Source: an uncultured Prevotellaceae bacterium
GTDB lineage: Bacteria > Bacteroidota > Bacteroidia > Bacteroidales > Muribaculaceae
DNA: 64,000 nt
Reading direction: 5' to 3'
NCBI GenBank assembly: GCA_900318255.1
Contig: ONJX01000011.1
Span: forward strand, 28,493 to 92,492
The translations under genes were made by a program, and so were the position numbers. The stretch's first letter is position 1. Each line of letters opens with the position of its first letter. Under the pieces are notes generated by a model. That model was not told where the DNA came from. It did no database searches and worked only from the letters and a program-made list of their open reading frames with translations. Positions 55,016-63,630 of this stretch are shown one piece after another.

Positions 55016-56878
55016 ATGGCTGAAAAAAAGATTTCGCAATGGGCCTTGCCTGCTGGCACTGTGCTGGTGAAAGGGCGCTTCCCTTACGAGGTGGTGGAAG
55101 TGCTGGGGCAAGGCGGATTTGGCATTACCTACAAGGTGATGGCCGACATCATGGTGGGAACTATTCCCGTCACCACCTATTTTGCAGTGAAAGAATATTT
55201 CCCAACGGGCTGCTGGCGTGACAGCGACGGCGTGACGATGCTCTCGTCGCCATCGGTCGAGGCCGAGATTAAGGAAGGACTCAACGACTTCATCACTGAG
55301 GGCGAGCGGCTGCAGCGCATCTGCAAGCTCAACCGCAACATAGTGAATGTGAACGAGGTGTTCAGCGATAACGGCACCGCCTATTATGTGATGGAATATC
55401 TCGACGGTGGCGACATTCGCTCAATGGTGAAGGCCAGTGGAGGCGCAGTGGGCGAGGCACGCATGATGTCGATAATGCGACCCATCGCCAGCGCGGTGCA
55501 GTGCCTGCACGACAACATGATGCTGCACCTCGACATCAAGCCCGAGAACATTGTGATGCGGCGCAGCCGCAAGGGCATGCCCGACGAGCCAGTGCTCATC
55601 GACTTTGGCATTGCAGTGCACTTCAACGCCAAGGGCACTCCCACCACCAAGAATCCCACGGCAGGCACCAGTGCGGGATATTCTCCCATTGAGCAATACT
55701 CGCTCATTAAGCAGTTCGACCCACGACTCGACATCTATGCCTTGAGTGCCACCTGCTTCTACATGCTCACTGGCAAAGATCCCATCGACGCGCTCAACAT
55801 GCCTGCGGGCTTTGTGCGAGAGAACCTGCCTGCACAGCTGAGCGAGCTCACCACTAATGCCCTGGTGCGTGGCATGAGCCGCGACAGGGGCGACCGCCAG
55901 CGCTCGGTGAAGAAATTCCTGCAGGACTTTGAGGCACAGCACACGCTGCAGGTGGGTGATGTGATCAACGGCTCCAGAGGCGACTACATGATAAGTTCGG
56001 TCGAGGAAGAGGAGAACGGCTACATCCATTACACAGCAATCCCATGGATGGGTGCCAGGAAAACTGGCAGTGACACCAATAACACTTCGGCAATAAGATT
56101 CAACGTGTGGGAATGGTGGCTCACTGGATTCCGACGCAGTGGCCAGCAGGTCGATAATTTGCACACAGCCACGCCCAAGCCGTGGCGGTTGGCTCAAAGC
56201 GTGAGTGGACTCACCGAGCCAGGCACAAGTGTTGAGAACGACATGGGTGGCACCCTTGCCGAGCTCGTTGAGCAGAACGGCACTCTCTACTGTGTGGTGA
56301 GAAGTGGATGGAAACCGAGGGCTGCATCTTCGCGATGGCTCAAGCCGCTGCTGGTGGCTGCAGCTGTGGTGGCAGTGGCGTTTGCTGGCTACTATGTTGC
56401 AAAGATGCTCACTGGCGACAGCGGCGATGAGCAGCAGGAGCAGCAATTGGCAAGCACCACACAGATTGACTCAAATGCCCAGAAAGAAGCACCACAGCTC
56501 GAGAATGTGACCGAGAAAGTGATAAAACACCCTAAAAATTTCGGAAGCACTTTCATCTACACCGGTCCTGTCGATGACGATGGCTTGCCTAGCGGAAAGG
56601 GCGAGGGAAAATATGAAGATGGAACTCAAACCTACCGCGGTTACTACAGCCATGGACTGATGAACGGCAAAGGCATCTACAAGTGGAACGATGGCGACAG
56701 CTTTGAGGGCACTTTCAAGGACGACTCGTTTGTGAACGGCAAGCTCACCAACAACAAGAATGGCATCTACTTTGTGGGTGACTTTAAGAACGATGAGGCC
56801 TATAACGGCAAGTGGTATAAAATAAGCAATAACACTGTGCATAGCGTGGTAGCCGATGGCGTGGAAACCACTAACTAA
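55016..56878 (+). CDS. Transmembrane Ser/Thr protein kinase with C-terminal MORN repeats
   Basis: A 620-residue kinase. Gly-rich loop GQGGFG (31-36), Lys59 in FAVKEYFP, catalytic Asp173 in HLDIKPEN and Asp196 in IDFG: all active-site residues present. A single membrane helix (about 442-462) separates the cytoplasmic kinase from about 150 exported residues with MORN-like repeats (GKGEGKYEDGTQTYRG, GKGIYKWNDGDSFEG; about 525-600). MORN repeats bind lipids or proteins, so the tail may sense the envelope. It probably phosphorylates partners read by the two FHA proteins and is reversed by the PP2C enzyme. Confidence 0.93.
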   Translation: MAEKKISQWALPAGTVLVKGRFPYEVVEVLGQGGFGITYKVMADIMVGTIPVTTYFAVKEYFPTGCWRDSDGVTMLSSPSVEAEIKEGLNDFITEGERLQRICKLNRNIVNVNEVFSDNGTAYYVMEYLDGGDIRSMVKASGGAVGEARMMSIMRPIASAVQCLHDNMMLHLDIKPENIVMRRSRKGMPDEPVLIDFGIAVHFNAKGTPTTKNPTAGTSAGYSPIEQYSLIKQFDPRLDIYALSATCFYMLTGKDPIDALNMPAGFVRENLPAQLSELTTNALVRGMSRDRGDRQRSVKKFLQDFEAQHTLQVGDVINGSRGDYMISSVEEEENGYIHYTAIPWMGARKTGSDTNNTSAIRFNVWEWWLTGFRRSGQQVDNLHTATPKPWRLAQSVSGLTEPGTSVENDMGGTLAELVEQNGTLYCVVRSGWKPRAASSRWLKPLLVAAAVVAVAFAGYYVAKMLTGDSGDEQQEQQLASTTQIDSNAQKEAPQLENVTEKVIKHPKNFGSTFIYTGPVDDDGLPSGKGEGKYEDGTQTYRGYYSHGLMNGKGIYKWNDGDSFEGTFKDDSFVNGKLTNNKNGIYFVGDFKNDEAYNGKWYKISNNTVHSVVADGVETTN

Positions 56879-56925
56879 AGAAACGTGGTATTGCGATACA
56901 TAAGTTTACTTAAAAACAGTTTTTT

Positions 56926-58992
56926 ATGGCCGACAATAAAGAATTCAAATATGCGCTTCCTGCAGGATATGTCCTAAAGGGCGGAAATCATGATTACACT
57001 ATTGAGGAAACCCTGGGCAAAGGCGGATTTGGCATTACCTATAAAGTTAAAGCACGCATCAAGGCTGGCAACATCACCGTGACCACCCACTTTGCTGTCA
57101 AAGAGTTTTTTCCATCGGGATGTTGGCGCGAGGATGCTGACCCCACTATGTGTTATGCTCCCACGGCCAAGCAGGAAGTAGAAGATAGTCTTAACGATTT
57201 TGTCAGGGAGGGTAAGCGACTGCAGGAGATATGCAAGCTCAACAGCAATATCGTTAATGTGAACGAGGTGTTCAGCGCTAACGGCACTGCCTACTATGTG
57301 ATGGAATATCTTTCGGGCGGTGACTTGCGCACCATGGTCAAGAACAACAAGGGTGGGCTGAGTGAAGCAACCATGATGAGCATCCTCAATCCGGTGGCGA
57401 GCGCGCTGGCCAGCATCCACAACAACATGATGCTGCACCTCGACATCAAGCCCGAGAACATTGTGATGCGACGCAGCGACGACGCATCGCCCGATGTGCC
57501 AGTGCTCATCGACTTTGGCATTGCGGTGCATTTCAAGAAGGATGGCTCACCCACTACCAAGAACCCATCGAAGGGCGTGTCGTCGGGGTTCTCGCCAAGT
57601 GAGCAGTATGCAGGTGTCTCGAAATTTGAGCCGCGGCTCGACATCTATGCCCTGGCGGCCACTTGCTTTTATATGCTCACTGGTGTTGAGCCCAAGAGTG
57701 CATTCGAGATTACTCCTGCCGACATATCAACCGAACTGGCAGGAAAGGCAAGCGAGCGAACCATAGCTGCCATTGCGCAGGGAATGAACAAAGATGCCAG
57801 CAACAGGCCATCGAGCATCGCGCAGTTCTTGAAACTATTCAAGAAGTCAAATGCTCTGCCTGTGGGCAACGTGGTCAATGGCCAATATCAAAACTACATG
57901 ATAATGGGAGTGGTTGATGAAACCCCTAATTTTATTCATTATAAAGCAACTACTGCTAGTACTGACGACCATTCCACCCATGCTACCTCTAAACTTATCT
58001 ACGACCTGTGGGAAAACTTCATCGCAGGATCCGACACAAGAAATGCCAATGGGACCGTGCAATCGGCACAAGGCGAGAGAATGGCGATGGATGAGATTTT
58101 GAAAGCTGGCTATAGAGTGGGACAGTATGGTTACAAAGCATCGGCCTCGGGATATATCGACAGTGAATATTTCTATAATGGTGTGCAATATCTTGCTGTT
58201 AGGCAGGGATATAAGCCTGAACCAGCATGGATTGGAAAATTCAAATCTGCAATACGGCGCAGCCTTAAGCCTGTGCTCATTGCAGCTGGTGTAGTGCTGG
58301 GAGTTGCTGCTGTGGCATGGGCTGTTAGCGCTATTAGCGATGCCAACAAGAAGAAACATCTTGAGGCTAGCGCAAGATTGCAGCAGGCCATCAATGAGAA
58401 CAATCGAGCAGAGTTGATGGATTTTGCCTCGCAAGACTCTGTGAGAGCATTTTTGCCACTCGCTGTTATCTACGAAGGCGAGCAGCAATATGAGCAAGCG
58501 GTGGAAATGGCACAAAAAGCGCTTGATAGCGGTGAGCTTAATGACGAAAGCCGAGGTGTGGCTCAGCAGCTTATCGACCGTGTCACACCATTGATAACAC
58601 CACAGCAATCAGTACAGACCGAACAAACGACCAACGACACTCAGACCAGCGAGGCTGAACCTGTGGCAACACAACAGGCACCACAACAAACACAACCCGT
58701 TCAACCCACTACTGCCTCAAAGCAACAAGAGCTGAAGAAAGACGAAGAAAAGGCTGAGAGAGAAAAGAAAGCGGCTGCAGAAAAAGCAGCAGACGAGGCC
58801 AAAAAGCGACAGCAGGAGGCAAAGAAAGCTGCTGAACCCGCAAAGCCAGTAGCACCAAAGGATTCCAAAACACCTGCGCAACGCGCCCAGGAGGCCTACA
58901 ATAACGGCGACCTAGGTACTCTCAAATCTATGGCACGAAGCGGAAATGCCACTGCCAAAAAATTATGTAATGGCGCAGGCATTACATATTAA
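56926..58992 (+). CDS. Transmembrane Ser/Thr protein kinase with coiled-coil exported tail
   Basis: A 688-residue paralogue of the preceding kinase: GKGGFG loop, Lys59, Asp173 and Asp196 fall at exactly the same residue numbers. The membrane helix is at about 445-468. The exported part has two TPR/SEL1-like helices (about 480-560), then a Gln/Thr-rich linker and a Lys/Glu/Ala coiled coil (about 610-660), and ends in an ARSGNATAKKLCNGAG helix. Same kinase, different sensor, which suggests duplication followed by tail exchange. It ends the cluster and is followed by a strong terminator. Confidence 0.93.
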   Translation: MADNKEFKYALPAGYVLKGGNHDYTIEETLGKGGFGITYKVKARIKAGNITVTTHFAVKEFFPSGCWREDADPTMCYAPTAKQEVEDSLNDFVREGKRLQEICKLNSNIVNVNEVFSANGTAYYVMEYLSGGDLRTMVKNNKGGLSEATMMSILNPVASALASIHNNMMLHLDIKPENIVMRRSDDASPDVPVLIDFGIAVHFKKDGSPTTKNPSKGVSSGFSPSEQYAGVSKFEPRLDIYALAATCFYMLTGVEPKSAFEITPADISTELAGKASERTIAAIAQGMNKDASNRPSSIAQFLKLFKKSNALPVGNVVNGQYQNYMIMGVVDETPNFIHYKATTASTDDHSTHATSKLIYDLWENFIAGSDTRNANGTVQSAQGERMAMDEILKAGYRVGQYGYKASASGYIDSEYFYNGVQYLAVRQGYKPEPAWIGKFKSAIRRSLKPVLIAAGVVLGVAAVAWAVSAISDANKKKHLEASARLQQAINENNRAELMDFASQDSVRAFLPLAVIYEGEQQYEQAVEMAQKALDSGELNDESRGVAQQLIDRVTPLITPQQSVQTEQTTNDTQTSEAEPVATQQAPQQTQPVQPTTASKQQELKKDEEKAEREKKAAAEKAADEAKKRQQEAKKAAEPAKPVAPKDSKTPAQRAQEAYNNGDLGTLKSMARSGNATAKKLCNGAGITY

Positions 58993-59042
58993 TGGCATCC
59001 TTTTCCAGAATGTAATGTGAGTATAATCTGATAATATTTTTT

Positions 59043-59066
59043 AAACCGCCTTCGGGCGGTTTTTTA
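59043..59066 (+). terminator. Intrinsic terminator after kinase genes
   Basis: AAACCGCC, tetraloop TTCG, GGCGGTTT, then TTTT: an 8-bp perfect stem with a stable loop. Confidence 0.92.
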
Positions 59067-59402
59067 TTTGGTATAGTGGGCGTTACCGCTCACTATGCTT
59101 TTGTTTGGCTGTGCCAGTCATTGGGCTGCGGCTCGGTAACTCTCAAGCAAGCTTGGAGTTTCTCTCACCTTGCACCAATGGTGATGCTCCTCACGCTGCT
59201 TTGCGTGCCTGAAGAATGATATGGATGTTGGCATTATGGATTTTTCATGGCGTGATTTTTGGCTACTGCTGTCACTGCTGTATAACTGTTTTCCGGTACA
59301 ATGTTAGTGCAAGCCGCTCCGCTCGCAAGGCCCAGGTCGGGTTGACTCGAAAATAATCTCACATTGCCATTTTTTTAAAGGCATTTGTACTTGATTTTGC
59401 AC
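59067..59402. other. Non-coding stretch with sequence resembling 63760-63850
   Basis: No ORF. Parts such as CGGTAACTCTCAAGCAAGC (about 59135) and GCAAGGCCCAGGTCGG (about 59316) resemble GGTAGTAATTCTCAGGCAAGC and GCAAGGCCAGGCTACG inside the element at 63760-63850. Confidence 0.5.
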
Positions 59403-59448
59403 AAAAAAACGTTGATAATCTGATTTAAAACCATTGATTATCAACGTT
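59403..59448 (-). terminator. Terminator of the tRNA-Val gene
   Basis: Minus strand: 13-bp perfect inverted repeat AACGTTGATAATC (59408-59420 with 59436-59448), followed by a run of T. It lies directly 3' of the tRNA fragment, as expected for the original tRNA transcript. Confidence 0.85.
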
Positions 59449-59460
59449 GTGCTTACCGGG

Positions 59461-59512
59461 TGGGTGCTGACGGATTCGAACCGCCGACCCTCTGCTTGTA
59501 AGGCAGGACAAC
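59461..59512 (-). tRNA. 3' part of tRNA-Val (anticodon TAC), likely attachment site
   Basis: The minus strand reads anticodon loop CTTACAA (TAC), variable loop, T arm GGCGG-TTCGAAT-CCGTC, acceptor half AGCACCC and discriminator A. The matching 5' half (D arm and GGGTGCT) is absent: beyond about 59512 the sequence is unrelated. A tRNA cut in this way, next to phage-type genes, is the mark of integration into the tRNA 3' end. The intact gene should be re-formed at the other end of the element, right of the window. Confidence 0.75.
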
Positions 59513-59600
59513 GACCCTGTACAAGTCTGATAGTTAATAAATTATGTTGGTTATAAAAACGTGAACAATCATTTGGGCAATCATTAGCAAAAAAGTGCGC

Positions 59601-59993
59601 TTATATTTTGCCGATTAGTTCCAACAATTTTTTGTTCTCTTTCTCCAGATTATCGATTCTCTGCTGGCTCTTTACAAGCAAATCCACCAGTTGTGAAATA
59701 GTGTTCTGCAGAGACTCCACGTTAGGCTCGCCCTTGATGATGTTGTCAAAAGAGAGCGGCTCCAATTTAGGCAGATCTTGCGAAGGAACAGGATCTGGAA
59801 CAGTTTCAATGTAGTCATTGATGTTGCTGATACCAAGCTCTTTGACCACAATCTTTATCAGTTTGTCGGGGGCGGGACGCTTCCCGTGCTCAATCTGAGA
59901 CAGGAACGCCTGTGGATAGCCGATGCGGTTAGCCAGCTCTGACTGTGTTATTTCAGCGTCTTTCCTTAATCGCTTTAAATCAAGCCTTTCCAT
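59601..59993 (-). CDS. Xre-family repressor
   Basis: A 130-residue protein. The N-terminal helix-turn-helix (about 5-60: ITQSELANRIGYPQAFLSQIEHGKR) is of the Cro/CI type; residues about 95-130 form a leucine-zipper-like coiled coil (LVKSQQRIDNLEKENKKLLELIGKI) for pairing. Divergent from the other genes of the element across a 189-bp control region, as for phage lysogeny repressors. Confidence 0.88.
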   Translation of the reverse strand: MERLDLKRLRKDAEITQSELANRIGYPQAFLSQIEHGKRPAPDKLIKIVVKELGISNINDYIETVPDPVPSQDLPKLEPLSFDNIIKGEPNVESLQNTISQLVDLLVKSQQRIDNLEKENKKLLELIGKI

Positions 59994-60050
59994 AATCTTA
60001 TGAAAATAAGTCCCAAAAAAGTGCTCAATTAATTTGGAGTTTAAGCAAAA

Positions 60051-60116
60051 TAATGCTTATATTTGCAATCCAAATGCTAATAAATGCTACTAATGAGTAT
60101 TCACTTTGCAAAGTTA
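60051..60116. promoter_or_regulatory. Divergent control region with operator-like repeats
   Basis: A plus-strand -7 box TATATTTG (60058-60065) and a minus-strand TAACTTTG (60109-60116) flank repeated AAATGCTAATA / AAATGCTACTA units (about 60071-60091), which could be repressor sites. Assignment is tentative. Confidence 0.45.
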
Positions 60117-60182
60117 AGCAATTATAATCATTATAACAAAATAATAACCACTTTTTTTTAATATTAAACTTTCTTTTTTATC

Positions 60183-60428
60183 ATGACATTTCAAGAGATT
60201 TATCAAGATGTTAAGAGTCAGGCGAATACATTTATTGAAGATATCGCCAAGTTGACACACAGGTCAAAAGCAGCAGTGAGGAAATGGATTGCAGGAGAAT
60301 GCGCTCCTGACATGAATGTCCAGGAGAAGCTCTCACAGTACTTCAATAGACCAATTGAGGAGCTCTTTCCACCCAAAGAGTGTACCCAGCGCACGAATGA
60401 GAGAAAGGAGGAGGGTGATGGTGACTGA
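60183..60428 (+). CDS. Small HTH regulator (Cro-like)
   Basis: An 81-residue protein with a helix-turn-helix look (IEDIAKLTHRSKAAVRKWIAGECAPD, then VQEKLSQYF). The C-terminus is charged. As the first plus-strand gene facing the repressor it is placed like a Cro or early activator. The next gene starts inside its last codons. Confidence 0.7.
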   Translation: MTFQEIYQDVKSQANTFIEDIAKLTHRSKAAVRKWIAGECAPDMNVQEKLSQYFNRPIEELFPPKECTQRTNERKEEGDGD

Positions 60429-60615
60429 AGAGCCAAGAGTAAAAGAGGCATCAAGGTATTCTCTAGAAGAAGCGAGCAAGCTGTTGGGCATGCACAGGAA
60501 CACCCTGCTCAAATATGCCAACAAAGGCATTATAAAGACAGGGATAAGAAGGTCTAACTCCCGCAGGTTCTACCTTGGCAGAGAGATATTACGCTTTTGG
60601 AAAGCACAGTTATAA
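60418..60615 (+). CDS. Excisionase-like/MerR-type small DNA-binding protein
   Basis: About 65 residues from the ATG at 60418, overlapping the previous stop by 11 bp; a longer in-frame start at 60316 would overlap too much and adds a non-protein-like Arg/Ser stretch. SRYSLEEASKLLGMHRNTLLKYANKGIIKT is a winged HTH_17 (excisionase/MerR) motif, with RRFYLGREILRFW as the wing. It may direct excision or regulation of the element. Confidence 0.75.
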   Translation: MVTEEPRVKEASRYSLEEASKLLGMHRNTLLKYANKGIIKTGIRRSNSRRFYLGREILRFWKAQL

Positions 60616-60639
60616 ACAATTTATAAATAAGGTGTAAAA

Positions 60640-61662
60640 ATGAGAGGCTGGATAGCACTTGACCGTGGCATAGTGTTCCACTGGGTATGGTACGACACAA
60701 AAGCGCTTAAATGGTGGCTTGACCTCGTGATACAAGCAGCATGGAAAGACTGTGAGGTGAGATTCCTCGGGCAGCGAGTCTCCCTAAAGCGTGGGCAGCT
60801 GGTGACTAGCATGAGGAGACTTGCCCGCCGATGGGATGCCGGAGATGTAAGAACCGCAAAGCGATGTCTTGAGGATTTTGTTCTAGACAAGATGGTGACT
60901 GTTGAGAAAGAAGGTGACGTCACAATAGTAACGATAACCAACTACGACAAGTATCAGCTAGACAAGTTCCGCTCAGGGAAGTTTGTTGATGATGAAGTCG
61001 AGGATGATTCCCATGGAATGAAATCAACAAGTGAGTTGGATGAAGACTTTCCTGAGTTTGTTGGTGAACATAATGAGGAAGCAGAGGATTTTGATGATGA
61101 AAGTAAAGAGTTTTCTGATGACGATGAAGACAAGAAAGATGAAGACATGCATCACGAACTCCATCACGGAATCCACCACGAAAGAACAATATATAATAAA
61201 ACAAAAAACAATATTTCTCTCACTAATGCGCTTGCGCGTGAAAATAAATATTATGAGAAATTAAGAGATTCTGAGATGTTCACCAAGAAAACTATGGAAG
61301 CATTGAAAGTGACAAAAGCAGAATTGCACAAGAGACATAAAGAATTCTACAAAGAGATGCAGATAAAGTCATTTGAACACAAGAATTTCAACGATTATAA
61401 ACGCCATTTCTATGACTGGCTGAAAAAAATGATTCAGGATGGCAAAAGAAACGCAAAAAATAAACGAAATTCTGCTGGGAGAGGCTCCAAAGCCAAGGCG
61501 AAACCCGAAAACAGTGGAGGGACTCAAAGTATACCACAAGCAGCTGGAAAAGCAACCGACACCCGAGGAGAAGCGCAAGAAGGATATGGCGAAACTGGAG
61601 CGTCGGCTTCAGACAATCCGCTCAGTAGGGCAAAAATTAGAAAAGCTGAGACAGATGGTTGA
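60640..61662 (+). CDS. Phage-type replication initiation protein (replisome organiser)
   Basis: A 340-residue protein. The N-terminal 115 residues form a winged-helix DnaD/replisome-organiser-like domain (GWIALDRGIVFHWVWYD, LKRGQLVTSMRRLARRW, VTIVTITNYDKYQ). A long acidic linker (about 120-185) is followed by a helical part with FNDYKRHFYDWLKKMIQDG (about 250-268), known from Bacteroidales phage replication proteins. The last 70 residues lie in a 224-bp overlap with the next gene and are low-complexity, so the original stop may have been lost. It should recruit the loader and helicase to the element's origin. Confidence 0.78.
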   Translation: MRGWIALDRGIVFHWVWYDTKALKWWLDLVIQAAWKDCEVRFLGQRVSLKRGQLVTSMRRLARRWDAGDVRTAKRCLEDFVLDKMVTVEKEGDVTIVTITNYDKYQLDKFRSGKFVDDEVEDDSHGMKSTSELDEDFPEFVGEHNEEAEDFDDESKEFSDDDEDKKDEDMHHELHHGIHHERTIYNKTKNNISLTNALARENKYYEKLRDSEMFTKKTMEALKVTKAELHKRHKEFYKEMQIKSFEHKNFNDYKRHFYDWLKKMIQDGKRNAKNKRNSAGRGSKAKAKPENSGGTQSIPQAAGKATDTRGEAQEGYGETGASASDNPLSRAKIRKAETDG

Positions 61663-62269
61663 CATTCGCGCAGAACAGAGAGTCTTGTGGAACATTCTTC
61701 TGAAAATAGAGCCCAGATTCGACAAAAAGAATTATGATGTCAAGATATTGTACAGCATCCTTGGATGGGTCTGGAGAATAGACAGCTGGAACGTGCTGAA
61801 ACTGGACTATTCAAAAGGACTTTTTCTATATGGTGACATCGGGCGCGGCAAGTCGATGACGCTGATGTTGCTGCGGGATTACCTGAAGGATGTGCGCACA
61901 AGACATAAAGAATACTGCAAATCTGAATACAGATTCGGCACAGAATGGATGTCGGCAAGCATGATAGCGAACAGATACGCGGCCGATGGCCTGCCCGGAC
62001 TGGACAAGTTGCTCAAACATGACTGCTGCCTGTTTGTTGATGAGTTAGGAAGAGAGCCCAATCCGGCAAGCAACTACGGCACAAAGATGAACGTGCTCCA
62101 GTTCCTGATGCAGATCAGGTATGACAACAGATATTCATGCGTGACTCATGCGACAACGAACCTGCCTCTTTGCGAGATAGAGACGTTATATGGCAAATAT
62201 ATAGCAGACAGATTCCTGGAGATGTTCAACTTTATAGAATTCAAGGGCAAAAGCCTTCGCAGACCATGA
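61439..62269 (+). CDS. DnaC-like helicase-loader ATPase
   Basis: A 276-residue AAA+ protein. Walker A GDIGRGKS (about 131-138), Walker B CLFVDELG (about 197-204), and a sensor-like HATTNLP further on. It loads the replicative helicase at the origin chosen by the upstream protein. The start at 61439 gives a sensible helical N-terminus but overlaps the previous gene by 224 bp; a later ATG at 61655 would give a small overlap only. The next gene starts in its stop (ATGA). Confidence 0.85.
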   Translation: MAKETQKINEILLGEAPKPRRNPKTVEGLKVYHKQLEKQPTPEEKRKKDMAKLERRLQTIRSVGQKLEKLRQMVDIRAEQRVLWNILLKIEPRFDKKNYDVKILYSILGWVWRIDSWNVLKLDYSKGLFLYGDIGRGKSMTLMLLRDYLKDVRTRHKEYCKSEYRFGTEWMSASMIANRYAADGLPGLDKLLKHDCCLFVDELGREPNPASNYGTKMNVLQFLMQIRYDNRYSCVTHATTNLPLCEIETLYGKYIADRFLEMFNFIEFKGKSLRRP

Positions 62270-62838
62270 TAATAAAGTCTTTCAAGAAACTAATAAGAAT
62301 CTTTAAATTTGCGAATGAAATGGCAAAATACGATTTAAAGATGAGTGACATTAGAGTGTACGTAAAACTGGATTCTTATCTGGCGGAGTGGCTGGTGCAT
62401 GAGCATGGAGGAATACCTGTGGCATTCCCAAAAAACTCGTATGAGAATGACGTGCTGGAGATGAGCCTGACTTTGAGACCGAAAAACTTGGAAGATGACG
62501 GAGATGGCCCTGGGGAAGGTAAAATTCCTATAGCCGTGCCGTATTTCAAATACAAGAACGTGAAGTCATACAACTACCTGCCGAAAAACGGACAGCTGGC
62601 GATTCAGAAAAGCATCAGACAAAGGTTCATGATGCAGCTCTGGCGTGACCTTCACAAGTTCGGAAATATAGGCAAGCAGAGAAAGGAACTCATTTTCGCA
62701 TGGATGGAGGCACACGGAATAACGCCATCAGACACGAACTGGAATACGCTGGCGAAGATATATCAGCGTCGACAAGATGTGTATCGAAAACAAAGAAAAA
62801 TGGCGAAAAATACAGTTAACGAACCTTTAGAAACTTAA
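62266..62838 (+). CDS. Hypothetical protein of the replication region
   Basis: About 190 residues from the ATG at 62266, which overlaps the loader stop as ATGA; upstream in-frame codons are only shadow of the loader gene. Mixed composition, no membrane segment, C-terminal basic helices (RQDVYRKQRKMAKN). No family recognised. Coupled translation suggests a role in replication. Confidence 0.7.
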   Translation: MIIKSFKKLIRIFKFANEMAKYDLKMSDIRVYVKLDSYLAEWLVHEHGGIPVAFPKNSYENDVLEMSLTLRPKNLEDDGDGPGEGKIPIAVPYFKYKNVKSYNYLPKNGQLAIQKSIRQRFMMQLWRDLHKFGNIGKQRKELIFAWMEAHGITPSDTNWNTLAKIYQRRQDVYRKQRKMAKNTVNEPLET

Positions 62839-62961
62839 TTCAAGTTAAAACGGGGCTAAAAACTGCACTACTTGTCAAGATAGAAAATCATGTATATTCC
62901 ATAGTTTCCAGAATGTTCCGTAATTGTTTTATAATAGCTTGTTATTCATTGATTTAACGTT

Positions 62962-63381
62962 ATGATACGGCAGAGATTACCAGGAATTAAGAGTCTTGGC
63001 TTTGTCCAAGGAAAAAATCTACAGCGACAGATGATGATGAAGTCGTTGGCGGGTTTGCCAGTGGCCATAATGACGGACATAACACCGATAAACTTTGTGG
63101 GCAATCCAACCTGCGAGGCGGCATCTGACTACGACAACGGTGGTCGAATTGAGAAGACGACGCTGAAATTCATCACTGATGAAATTATAGTGCATTACCC
63201 TGATATCGCATTCGTGGTTACAGACACAAACGGAGAGTCGTTTGTGGTTGGAGCACGCGAAAAACCACATCCCATTATACGGATGACAATTTCTACAGGT
63301 GATCCAGGCGGCGAGCCGGCAGTGTTCTCTTATGAGGTTACGCTGTATGCGCAGCGCTCTCTAATTCCCTGCTCAGTATAA
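62962..63381 (+). CDS. Hypothetical protein
   Basis: A 139-residue protein, beta-rich after a basic N-terminus (AFVVTDTNGESFVVGAREKPHPIIRMTIS). No family recognised; it looks like a small soluble phage-type protein. It stands alone between 120- and 560-bp gaps. Confidence 0.65.
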   Translation: MIRQRLPGIKSLGFVQGKNLQRQMMMKSLAGLPVAIMTDITPINFVGNPTCEAASDYDNGGRIEKTTLKFITDEIIVHYPDIAFVVTDTNGESFVVGAREKPHPIIRMTISTGDPGGEPAVFSYEVTLYAQRSLIPCSV

Positions 63382-63429
63382 ATTATAGGTTCTATGATTT
63401 TTTGTATGGTAATTTTTTTTCATGAAGTG

Positions 63430-63630
63430 AATATTTATGGTTATTAAGGGATTTAGAAGTTAATTAGTTTATGTCTAACTCCGTGAGTGGCTTCGTTGAG
63501 AAACGCGGTCACTATTCCTCTCTCAAAAGATACATTTGGATTAGATGTTGCATATTTTTTATGGTTATTTAGGGAAGATCATTTTTAATGTACTCCGTTA
63601 AGGTGCTTCGTTGGGAAACGGGGTTCCTTT
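63430..63630 (+). repeat. Two imperfect direct repeats with conserved hairpin
   Basis: Units at about 63432-63513 and 63557-63627 share TTTATGGTTATT..AGGGA and then ACTCCGT...GCTTCGTTGRGAAACG. The core CGTT-GAGA-AACG or CGTT-GGGA-AACG forms a small hairpin with a GNRA loop in both; the second is followed by a T run. A structured RNA or regulatory element is possible. The rest of 63382-63942 has no convincing gene. Confidence 0.6.

Noticed and set aside
37165..58992. Reverse transcriptase, Avd or template repeat of the DGR within this window
   Set aside because: No open frame shows an RT catalytic motif or a small Avd-like helical protein, and no gap between the genes contains an AAC-rich copy of the variable region.
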